DNA of 15,133 nucleotides from CAYJAD01 sp964372165. GTDB taxonomy: Bacteria; Desulfobacterota; Desulfovibrionia; Desulfovibrionales; Desulfovibrionaceae. Below, piece after piece: positions 6,563-13,467 of this stretch. The position numbers and the translations under genes are program-made. The notes under the pieces are model-generated. The model was not told the DNA's origin. It was given only the letters and a program-made list of their open reading frames with translations, and searched no databases. The DNA lies in contig CAYJPT010000050.1 in assembly GCA_964372165.1 (NCBI GenBank), positions 1 through 15,133 on the forward strand. The letters are read 5' to 3'. How positions within the stretch are numbered: position 1 is the stretch's first letter; each line of letters starts with the position of its first letter.

Positions 6563-7840
6563 ATGACATTTATAGCCAATCAATTACCACTTTCTGAATT
6601 GCACTTACGCCATGAAAAATGCCGTAAACTCTTACAAAAGCATATGCCAAATGCTAGTGGTCTTTTGGTATTTTCACGTACAAATATCTATTATTTAAGT
6701 GGCTCAAGAGCAAATGGCATGCTTTGGCTACCACGTGAGGGTAATCCGGTACTAATGGTACGTAAGGGTGAAGATAGATGCCGCTTAGAAAGCCCTTTAA
6801 GCAATATAGCGACATTTAAGTCATACTCTAATATCCCAGATATTTGTGCAGAATTTAATGTGCCACTTGGTTCTTGCGTTGCTGCTGAAATGCGTGCTCT
6901 ACCTTGGTCACTTGCTCAAATGCTTATGGAACGCCTAAAGCACATTGAGTTTACAAGTGGGGATGAGATCCTTAATCAAGCACGTTTTATTAAAACTGAG
7001 TTTGAACGCAATTTATTACATAAATCTGATGCGCTGCATTTGCAAGCTTTACAAGAAGAACTTATCACATCAGATCAGCACAATTATCAATTATCGCAAT
7101 CTAAACAACAAATATGTGTAGGGATGAAAGAGAGTGAAATAGCACATAATATTTGGCATAGATTTTTTGCTCTTGGGCATGGAGGTATGTTACGCATGCA
7201 TGAACATGGACAAGAGGTTTTTTTGGGTAAGGTGGCAGTTGGAAAAAATGCGCTCTACCCTTCACCCTTTAATGGGGCAATGGGTGTAAAAGGTCAACAT
7301 CCTTGCATACCTTTTATGGGTTATGCAGGTAGCACATGGAATGGGCAGCAGCTCTTATTATTGGACACAGCTTTTATTTACGAAGGTTATCATAGTGCCA
7401 CAACTACCACATATTGGGCAGGTACTAGCAATAATATGCCAACATCAATCAAAAATGCTCATGCATGCTGCCTTGAGATTTTAATTGATGTACAAGAAAA
7501 TCTGCAAAAAGGCTTAACGGGAAATGAGTGCATAACACAAGCCCAAAATATGGCTAAAAAGCATGGTTTTGCTGAGGGATTTATGGGACTTAAAGACAAC
7601 AAAAGTCTTATACTAGCTTATGGAATTGGCCTAACTTTAGATGAATGTGAAGTTGTCAGTACAGTTGACACTCACTATTTATACGAATTTAGTGCTGGGG
7701 CTGTATTTAACATTAATGCCATGATTGCCCTACCTGAATATGGCATGGTAGGTATTAGGCATACTTTTGAGTTAATAAATAATACAGTTAAGGCTTTCCC
7801 AGGGCTTGAAAGTAAACAAGACATAGTTTGTTTTGAATAA
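6563..7840 (+). CDS. Degenerate M24-family paralogue lacking metal ligands (pseudopeptidase)
   Basis: A full-length 425-residue paralogue of the preceding gene, with an intact reading frame and fold signatures (LPLSEL, FSRTNIYYLSG, LLLLDTAFIYEGYHS, GMVGIRHTFEL). Four of the five M24 metal ligands are replaced: D to A279, H to Y353, E to N385 and E to R399. Only D268 is kept. It also has about 13 extra residues near 161-185 (ELITSDQHNYQLSQSKQQ). It should not bind the dinuclear metal centre, so a structural or regulatory role, perhaps as a heteromer with the active copy, is likelier than catalysis (inference). The ATG at 6563 with GGAG upstream is chosen over a TTG at 6548 that would overlap the previous gene. 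Its stop is 7 nt from the stop of the convergent antiporter gene. Confidence 0.85.
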   Translation: MTFIANQLPLSELHLRHEKCRKLLQKHMPNASGLLVFSRTNIYYLSGSRANGMLWLPREGNPVLMVRKGEDRCRLESPLSNIATFKSYSNIPDICAEFNVPLGSCVAAEMRALPWSLAQMLMERLKHIEFTSGDEILNQARFIKTEFERNLLHKSDALHLQALQEELITSDQHNYQLSQSKQQICVGMKESEIAHNIWHRFFALGHGGMLRMHEHGQEVFLGKVAVGKNALYPSPFNGAMGVKGQHPCIPFMGYAGSTWNGQQLLLLDTAFIYEGYHSATTTTYWAGTSNNMPTSIKNAHACCLEILIDVQENLQKGLTGNECITQAQNMAKKHGFAEGFMGLKDNKSLILAYGIGLTLDECEVVSTVDTHYLYEFSAGAVFNINAMIALPEYGMVGIRHTFELINNTVKAFPGLESKQDIVCFE

Positions 7841-7847
7841 TTATATT

Positions 7848-9848
7848 TCACTCTTTTTCACTTTCTTTTTTACTGTAATTTTGAACTAAGGCATAAACTT
7901 GAGTTAAATTATTTTCATCCCCAAAAACATATATAATATCATCTGGTTGTAATATTGTTTGTGCTTCTGGAGAAGGTATCATTTCTTGGTTACGATGAAT
8001 TGCAACCACTGTTACACCGTGTTTTTGGCGCAACTCTGACTCAATTAAATTTTTACCGCATAAAAAAGCATCCTCTTCCAAGCGCAATGCATGCACACCA
8101 ACATGTGGCAAATTATCTAAAAATGTGCTCATATTAGCACTTTGATGCGATACACTTCTTAGCATTGAATAGTTTTCTGTGCGTATTTTATCAACCAAAG
8201 CATCTATATCTTGTTTGGGAACCATATACTGATGTAGCACTTGAGAAAAAACTTCTATAGATGATTCAAATTCTTCAGCTATTACATCACATGCACCAAG
8301 TTTATGCAAAATATCCACTTCGGCTAAAAACCTTGTACGCGCTACAATGCGTACATTTGTATTAAGTTTTTTTGTTTCAGCAACAGTTGCTTGCACAGCA
8401 GCTGGATCTGAAATAACAATGGCTATAACTTTAGCATTGGCTATACCCATATGCTCAAGTACAGCCGGTCGCGAGGCATCACCATAATGTATAGGTTCTT
8501 TATCATGATACCGCTTTACAGTATCTGGATTCATTTCTAATATTGCATATGGTATCTTACATTTTTTGGCAGCGCGTGCAAGGTGTTGCCCACTCACACC
8601 AAAACCAACTATAATTAAATGATTTTGCAATGCCTGCTCATTTTGTGGGCTATGCACTTCATCTTGATGTGGCTTACCTAGAAATTTAGTTATTCCATTA
8701 GCAATACTTGGCGCAAAATGTATTAAAACAGGAGTCAAAAGCATTGTAATAATACTTGTGGCTAAAAAGTTTTGATAACCAAAAGCATCTATAAGACCTG
8801 CATCAAAACCTTCATTGGCTAAAACAAAAGAGAATTCTCCAATTTGAGCAAGAGTAAGGGCAACAATGATTGCCGTTTTCAAAGGATATTTTTGAATCAA
8901 AACAGCCGGTAAAATGAGCAAGGCTTTAACGAATATGAACAAAATTGTTATTAAAGAAACTGCAACTATATGATGCATTAAAAAATCTACATCAAGCAGC
9001 ATACCAACAGATATAAAAAATATACTCATAAAAACATCACGATAAGGCAAAATACCTGAAATAACATTCATACTATATTCTGATCGTGCTAAAAATAAGC
9101 CGGCTAAAAATGCACCTAATGAAAGTGAAAGACCAAGCCATGTAGTTAAAAGAGCAAGCCCCATGCAAAATACAAGCGTACTTAAAAGCAATAATTCACT
9201 AACACGAGTACGCACAATAGCTGCCATGACATGATTTAATCCAAATTGGACAAACAATAAAACAGCTCCAAATACCACAACTACTTTACCTATGGTCCAA
9301 AGTGCATCACTAAATGTTGGCTCAATTTGCCCACTTAATAATGGTATCATAAGTAGCATAGGTGCAATCATAATATCTTGAAAGACTAAAATAGCAAGAG
9401 TCAGTCTACCGGTTGGTGTATTAGTAGTGCCCTTTTGTTGCAAAAAACGTAAAACTATGGCTGATGAGGACAGTGCTATAAGGCAACCTGCAAAAACAGC
9501 AATAGTAAGTTTTTGGTTAAGCAAAATACTATAAATAATTATAACAGCTACTATAGTTAAGCCAATTTGCAAACTTCCACCAATTAGCAAAGGTTTTTTA
9601 AGTCTTGCAAGCGCATCACCTGAAAGTTCCATACCAATAGTAAAAAGTAACAAAGCTACGCCAAGTTCTGATAATATATTAATAGAATCCATGTCATTTA
9701 CTACACCTAACATGGACGGCCCACAAAGAACACCTGTTAATAAAAAGCCCACAGTAGCCGGAATGCGGACCTTGTTACATACAATATTGACAATAATTGA
9801 TATGAGAAATATTATGATAAGCTCTGTCAAAAGAGGAGGTATATGCAT
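7848..9848 (-). CDS. CPA2-family cation/proton antiporter with TrkA-N and TrkA-C domains (Kef-like)
   Basis: Inner-membrane monovalent cation/H+ antiporter, 666 residues. The N-terminal Na+/H+ exchanger domain spans about residues 5-385 with a dozen or so hydrophobic segments and signatures such as GFLLTGVLCGPS, ELGVALLLFTIGMELS and LVFQDIMIAPM. A cytoplasmic TrkA-N/RCK nucleotide-binding domain follows (about 408-525, Rossmann motif GFGVSG at about 415-420), then a TrkA-C ligand domain (about 585-660). This order matches KefB/KefC/YbaL-type K+ efflux proteins; no KefF/KefG ancillary gene is adjacent. The ATG at 9848 with AAGG upstream is preferred over an in-frame ATG at 9932, which lacks a ribosome binding site and would add a charged 28-residue lead before the first helix. 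It is transcribed divergently from the carbonic anhydrase gene, 105 bp away. Confidence 0.9.
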   Translation of the reverse strand: MHIPPLLTELIIIFLISIIVNIVCNKVRIPATVGFLLTGVLCGPSMLGVVNDMDSINILSELGVALLLFTIGMELSGDALARLKKPLLIGGSLQIGLTIVAVIIIYSILLNQKLTIAVFAGCLIALSSSAIVLRFLQQKGTTNTPTGRLTLAILVFQDIMIAPMLLMIPLLSGQIEPTFSDALWTIGKVVVVFGAVLLFVQFGLNHVMAAIVRTRVSELLLLSTLVFCMGLALLTTWLGLSLSLGAFLAGLFLARSEYSMNVISGILPYRDVFMSIFFISVGMLLDVDFLMHHIVAVSLITILFIFVKALLILPAVLIQKYPLKTAIIVALTLAQIGEFSFVLANEGFDAGLIDAFGYQNFLATSIITMLLTPVLIHFAPSIANGITKFLGKPHQDEVHSPQNEQALQNHLIIVGFGVSGQHLARAAKKCKIPYAILEMNPDTVKRYHDKEPIHYGDASRPAVLEHMGIANAKVIAIVISDPAAVQATVAETKKLNTNVRIVARTRFLAEVDILHKLGACDVIAEEFESSIEVFSQVLHQYMVPKQDIDALVDKIRTENYSMLRSVSHQSANMSTFLDNLPHVGVHALRLEEDAFLCGKNLIESELRQKHGVTVVAIHRNQEMIPSPEAQTILQPDDIIYVFGDENNLTQVYALVQNYSKKESEKE

Positions 9849-9883
9849 ATAATTTACCTTAATTTCAAGTGAATATGCTATGT

Positions 9884-9912
9884 ATACTATGACATATCTT
9901 TTATTTTTGCAA
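9884..9912 (-). promoter_or_regulatory. Candidate promoter of the antiporter gene
   Basis: On the minus strand, TTGCAA (9912-9907), a 17-bp spacer and TAGTAT (9889-9884) form a good sigma-70-like pair, about 35 nt before the chosen ATG at 9848. This supports that start over 9932, which lies upstream of the promoter. It sits in the 105-bp region shared with the divergent carbonic anhydrase gene. Confidence 0.45.
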
Positions 9913-9953
9913 CCAATGTTCTTACTTGCCATTGTGCATACAAGGAGTTAATA

Positions 9954-10715
9954 ATGCCGAGGACAATTTTGCGCACAATAAAATTATTGCTTGTGGCGAT
10001 GATTTTTACTTATGGAGTTTTTATATTTATGCAAGATTCTAATGCACATCATGTTGAAAAACACTCAGATGACATAACTAAGCGTTTTGCAGCAGGCTTT
10101 CAACGCTTTCAAAAACATTGGTTTTGTGCTGAACATAACATTTATGCAGATTTACAAGAAGGACAAAATCCACTTGCGCTAGTTATTGCATGTTCTGACT
10201 CGCGTGTGGACCCTGTTATGCTAACAGATAGTCACCCTGGTGAAATGTTTGTGGTACGCAATGTGGCAAACCTTGTACCACCATATGCACCAGATAGACA
10301 TTATCACGGTGTCAGTGCTGCTTTAGAATATGCTGTACGACATCTAAAAATAAAAAATATTATTGTTATGGGTCATTCAAGTTGTGGTGGAATACACGCT
10401 TTTATGGAAAAACCACATGAAGACGATGAATTTATAAGCGTTTGGATGCAAATTATTAGACGAGCTAAAGAAGTGGTTGAAGCCTTACACCCAAATGCCA
10501 GTGAAGACGATTTAGCACATGCCTATGAACAATGGGGAATACGTGTATCACTTGAAAATCTCTTAACTTTTCCTTGGATTCGTAAAGCTGTTGATTCAGG
10601 TGAGCTTGAGCTACACGGATGGTATTTTGATTTGCACCAAGGTACTTTGCTGCGTTATGATGAAGAAAGCGATACCTTTGTATCCTTAGTAGATAGTTGC
10701 GTAAGAAAAGACTAA
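9954..10715 (+). CDS. Beta-carbonic anhydrase with N-terminal export/anchor segment
   Basis: Zn-dependent carbonic anhydrase (CO2 + H2O to bicarbonate + H+), 253 residues. The beta-class zinc site is clear: CSDSR (C80, with the D82/R84 dyad) and HSSC (H141, C144). The N-terminus (about 1-26: basic PRTILRTIK followed by hydrophobic LLLVAMIFTYGVFIF) is a signal peptide or membrane anchor, so the enzyme should act in the periplasm or on the outer face of the membrane. The start is firm: AAGGAG lies six bases before the ATG, so the segment is not an artefact of a long upstream extension. Most bacterial beta-class enzymes are cytoplasmic, though exported ones are known. The divergent neighbour is a cation/proton antiporter, which suggests a link to pH or bicarbonate handling (inference). 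Confidence 0.92.
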   Translation: MPRTILRTIKLLLVAMIFTYGVFIFMQDSNAHHVEKHSDDITKRFAAGFQRFQKHWFCAEHNIYADLQEGQNPLALVIACSDSRVDPVMLTDSHPGEMFVVRNVANLVPPYAPDRHYHGVSAALEYAVRHLKIKNIIVMGHSSCGGIHAFMEKPHEDDEFISVWMQIIRRAKEVVEALHPNASEDDLAHAYEQWGIRVSLENLLTFPWIRKAVDSGELELHGWYFDLHQGTLLRYDEESDTFVSLVDSCVRKD

Positions 10716-10721
10716 TAAGGT

Positions 10722-10802
10722 GTCCTGCACAATTACTTTTTCAGTATAATTTTGTGAAAATTATAAAAAAGTCTTCAAAACAAAAAATTTACAGTGCAGG
10801 AC
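10722..10802 (+). repeat. Copy 2 of the GTCCTGCAC inverted-repeat family
   Basis: An 81-bp element with perfect 9-bp terminal inverted repeats, GTCCTGCAC (10722-10730) and GTGCAGGAC (10794-10802). It has an internal palindrome ATAATTTT-GTG-AAAATTAT (10746-10764) extended by ACTTTTT/AAAAAAGT. It begins 6 nt after the carbonic anhydrase stop. Related copies lie at 1-60 (inverted) and 14983-15064. It has no coding potential; it may act as a 3' stem-loop stabilising or ending the upstream transcript. Confidence 0.8.
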
Positions 10803-10845
10803 TGAAAGGCACGAAAATCAATAGCTTGCGTTGCTCTCTATATCC

Positions 10846-10904
10846 TTAAGGCTCGTCCCTTGCCTAACGGCTACGGCTTCGCCGCCTCCGGGTAGGAGTC
10901 TTAA
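10846..10904 (+). other. GC-rich imperfect hairpin region
   Basis: TTAAGGCTC (10846-10854) pairs with GAGTCTTAA (10896-10904), 9 pairs including one G-U. The GC-rich interior, around CGGCTACGGCTTCGCCG, can itself fold. The base composition stands out sharply from the AT-rich surroundings. It is followed within 3 nt by a terminator hairpin, so it may be the 3' part of the carbonic anhydrase transcript or a small RNA. The strand is inferred from that terminator. Confidence 0.4.
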
Positions 10905-10906
10905 AT

Positions 10907-10933
10907 AGTGTTTATGAAATCAGCATAAACACT
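10907..10933 (+). terminator. Rho-independent terminator downstream of the carbonic anhydrase region
   Basis: A perfect 10-bp stem, AGTGTTTATG (10907-10916) and CATAAACACT (10924-10933) with a 7-nt loop, is followed by TTTATAT on the plus strand. It lies about 190 nt after the carbonic anhydrase stop, beyond the repeat and the GC-rich hairpin. Confidence 0.65.
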
Positions 10934-10970
10934 TTTATATATCTTTTAAAATTTAAATCTTAAGAACGTA

Positions 10971-11011
10971 AAATATAAGGCCTCGCTGTTAAACACCGAG
11001 GCCTTATATTT
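10971..11011 (-). terminator. Bidirectional terminator after nhcD
   Basis: A perfect 15-bp stem (AAATATAAGGCCTCG at 10971-10985 with its complement at 10997-11011, 11-nt loop). T-runs can follow on both strands because the stem ends in A/T. It lies 50 nt beyond the nhcD stop and faces the plus-strand terminator from the carbonic anhydrase side. Confidence 0.85.
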
Positions 11012-11060
11012 TTTATGTTAAAACAATATACTAAAATACAGTTGAACTATTTACAAATTT

Positions 11061-11225
11061 TTAATGATCATGTTCATCACTATCACATTCACCTTTCTTA
11101 CAAGGGAAAAGCACAAAGCACCAATAAGCAGTAAAAGCAGGTAATGTAATAAACATTAACGCATATGCCCAAGTCTTAGTATATAAAAAATACTCATAAA
11201 ATGTAGTAAATCCTCCGGCAGCCAT
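11061..11225 (-). CDS. nhcD: Small membrane subunit NhcD (HmcD-like)
   Basis: A 54-residue peptide: short N-terminus MAAGGFTTFYEYFLYTKT, one membrane helix (about 19-40, WAYALMFITLPAFTAYWCFVLF), then a cytoplasmic or periplasmic tail with two cysteines (PCKKGEC) and an acidic, His-containing end (DSDEHDH). Position and size match the small membrane subunit that follows the NrfD-like gene in nhc/hmc operons; the sequence alone would not identify it. The ATG at 11225 has AGGAGGT six bases upstream and lies 9 nt after the nhcC stop. The tail could bind metal, but this is speculation. Confidence 0.75.
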   Translation of the reverse strand: MAAGGFTTFYEYFLYTKTWAYALMFITLPAFTAYWCFVLFPCKKGECDSDEHDH

Positions 11226-11234
11226 ATTTACCTC

Positions 11235-12446
11235 CTAGTGGTCATCTCTAAAGTTTGGATGTTCATAAAGTACCGGCATATGATAAACAATAAAACGGTA
11301 AGCCGTTACAATAAGTGTCACCACAAAAACAGAAACACAAATTTCGCCTAAACTTGGGAAATACTTTTCTGCTGATGGTAAATGATAATTGAAAGCTATA
11401 AGGCTAACATTAAAGCGGTTAACAACAATACCTAGAACTGCATTTACTGCAGCCATTTGACATAGGCGAACATTGCCTTCACGTGCACCCTTTGCATAAA
11501 GCAGCGCAGGCATAAGCACAAAGAATAACATCTCAACCATCCACCAGAAACCATATCCGGTTAATAAGTATTTGAAGTTATCCTGCACAGCCATATCAAT
11601 AAACTTAAGTATGAAATAACCAAAAAGGATAAGAGATGCAGCACGTGCAAAACCAAGTGTAACATCACGAGATTCACGCAAATGTGTTACGTCCATGTAA
11701 TGATGCACACCTTTATGTGCAAGCATTCCCTCAAAGATAACCATCGAAGAACCTGCTACCATTGAAGAAACAAAGAAGAACATCGGCATAAATGGCGAAT
11801 ACCATAATGGATGCATTTTGCCTGGCGCAATAAGGAACAAAGCTGCTAATGAAGATTGGTGCAAGGTTGATAAACATACACCAAAGATAGTTAGCACAAT
11901 GGTAGCACGCAATACGAGTTTACGATATTTTACAATCCAAGGGAATTTTCCTGCAAGCCATTCCATAGGTGCAACAGAAAATTCAATCATAAGGACTGTT
12001 ACATATGTTGCCACACACAGACCCACTTCAAATAAAACTGATGTGGTACCTGGATAAAAAAACATAAATGGCAAACGTAAAGGATGACCAAGATCATACA
12101 ATAATGCAACAACAACAAAGCTATATCCTAAAAATGCAGTTGTTACTGCCGGGCGAACAGCAGAGTGTATATGCTTTAACCCCATAATATAACAAGCAAC
12201 AGTAGTAAAATAACCACCTGCAGCAAGTGCCACACCACAAAGTAAATCAAAGCCAATCCAAATACCCCAAGGGTAATTATCATCTAAATTGGTTACAGAT
12301 CCTATACCTTGTGTAAAACGAATAACAGTTACAATAAGACCCACCACAAGGATTACAGCAGTAATCATATTACCAGGGCGACGTAAGGAAAACTCACCCA
12401 GATTGAGCATTTTATCCTTGGTTGGGATTACAATATCATGACTCAT
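11235..12446 (-). CDS. nhcC: NrfD/HybB-like integral membrane subunit NhcC
   Basis: Polytopic inner-membrane protein, 403 residues, with about ten hydrophobic segments and NrfD/HybB/HmcC-type signatures (PWGIWIGFDLLCGVALAAGGY, LSTLHQSSLAALFLIAPGK, HPLWYSPFMPMFFFVSSM). In this superfamily the subunit binds quinone and receives or donates electrons through the neighbouring four-cluster ferredoxin subunit. The start codon follows the nhcB stop codon with no gap, and GGGAGGGAG lies just upstream within nhcB, so translation is coupled. The N-terminus is an amphipathic cytoplasmic segment before the first helix. HmcC of the hexadecahaem complex is the close alternative; the nine-haem cytochrome upstream favours the Nhc assignment. 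Confidence 0.88.
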   Translation of the reverse strand: MSHDIVIPTKDKMLNLGEFSLRRPGNMITAVILVVGLIVTVIRFTQGIGSVTNLDDNYPWGIWIGFDLLCGVALAAGGYFTTVACYIMGLKHIHSAVRPAVTTAFLGYSFVVVALLYDLGHPLRLPFMFFYPGTTSVLFEVGLCVATYVTVLMIEFSVAPMEWLAGKFPWIVKYRKLVLRATIVLTIFGVCLSTLHQSSLAALFLIAPGKMHPLWYSPFMPMFFFVSSMVAGSSMVIFEGMLAHKGVHHYMDVTHLRESRDVTLGFARAASLILFGYFILKFIDMAVQDNFKYLLTGYGFWWMVEMLFFVLMPALLYAKGAREGNVRLCQMAAVNAVLGIVVNRFNVSLIAFNYHLPSAEKYFPSLGEICVSVFVVTLIVTAYRFIVYHMPVLYEHPNFRDDH

Positions 12447-13451
12447 TTATGCTCCCTCCCCATGTTTATGATCTTCACTTGGTGCATGATGGGCTTCACT
12501 CAAGGCTTTTTTAACTTGTTCAGCTACTTCTTTGCCTTGTTCAGCTTCAATTTTTTGCACTGCGGCTTTAATTTGTGCTTTAGCTCTTGATTCTTTTAGT
12601 TTTGTAATGCCATAAGCTCCGGCAAACAATACAGGCCAAAATCCAATAATCATTGGAACAGAGCCAAGTGCACCAGCTGTAAGCTCACCCATGGGGCGAT
12701 TGCCAAGGTTTGTGTTTTGCCCAAGTGCAGAAGGATCAACGCCAGAAAGAGTCATCCAAGCAGTTCCTCCAGCATCTGTTTCACCATAAATATAATCAAC
12801 ATATACGTCAGGTTTTTGCTCAAAACGATTGCGTGCAATTTTAATCAAGTCACTGCGCTTACCAAAAGTTAAAGCATCCATGGGGCATTTTTCAACACAA
12901 CCTGGGAGTTTTCCTTCTTTTAAGCGTGGTTGACAAAAAGTACACTTTTGTACCAATGGGTTAAATGCTTCATCATATTGATAGCCTGGAGCATAAAAAG
13001 GACAAGCAATCATACAATAGCGGCAACCAACACATTGGTCACCTTTATAGCTAACAGAACCATCAGGCTCTTTAGTAAAACACTTTGCAAAACAAGCTGA
13101 GGCGCAAGCAGGGTCATTACAATGCAAGCATTGTAATTTTCTAAAAACCTTTTGTCCCTCTGCTTCATAGCGGTTAACCACAGTCCAAGCATAAGCAGAG
13201 GTACGTCTTGTAGTATGAGTTACGCTTAGGTCTTCAAAAGGTTTTGCCGGCATTGGTAAATTATTAACAACCTGACAAGCCTTTTCACATTGTCTACAAC
13301 CTATGCAACGTGTGGTATCATGCAATACACCAAAGCTATCTTTAAAGTATGGGTAGGTAACAGTACCTGCTGCTTCTGCGACTTTAGCCGTGCTCAAGGC
13401 AGAGGCCACACCCGCACTTCCCAAAAATGTAAGGAATTTTCTACGGTTCAT
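12447..13451 (-). CDS. nhcB: Four-cluster iron-sulfur subunit NhcB (HybA/HmcB-like)
   Basis: Periplasmic electron-transfer subunit, 334 residues. A Tat signal (NRRKFLTFLGSAGVASALS) leads, then four [4Fe-4S]-type cysteine groups: C49-52-55-59, C108-111-116-120, C140-143-146-150 and C170-173-185-189. A C-terminal membrane helix (about 265-284) and a charged helical tail (KAQIKAAVQKIEAEQGK) with a His-rich end follow. This matches HybA/HmcB proteins that bridge a multihaem cytochrome and an NrfD-like subunit. The ATG at 13451 has GGAGGT five bases upstream and places the twin-arginine motif at the N-terminus; a longer frame reaching 13526 would bury it and overlap nhcA. It lies 16 nt after nhcA. 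The 39-residue tail beyond the membrane helix may be an extension. Confidence 0.9.
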   Translation of the reverse strand: MNRRKFLTFLGSAGVASALSTAKVAEAAGTVTYPYFKDSFGVLHDTTRCIGCRQCEKACQVVNNLPMPAKPFEDLSVTHTTRRTSAYAWTVVNRYEAEGQKVFRKLQCLHCNDPACASACFAKCFTKEPDGSVSYKGDQCVGCRYCMIACPFYAPGYQYDEAFNPLVQKCTFCQPRLKEGKLPGCVEKCPMDALTFGKRSDLIKIARNRFEQKPDVYVDYIYGETDAGGTAWMTLSGVDPSALGQNTNLGNRPMGELTAGALGSVPMIIGFWPVLFAGAYGITKLKESRAKAQIKAAVQKIEAEQGKEVAEQVKKALSEAHHAPSEDHKHGEGA

Positions 13452-13467
13452 AATGTACCTCCTCGCG

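Noticed and set aside
9849..9932. Upstream start for the antiporter at 9932
   Set aside because: No ribosome binding site precedes it, the extra residues are not family-like, and the best promoter lies downstream of it.
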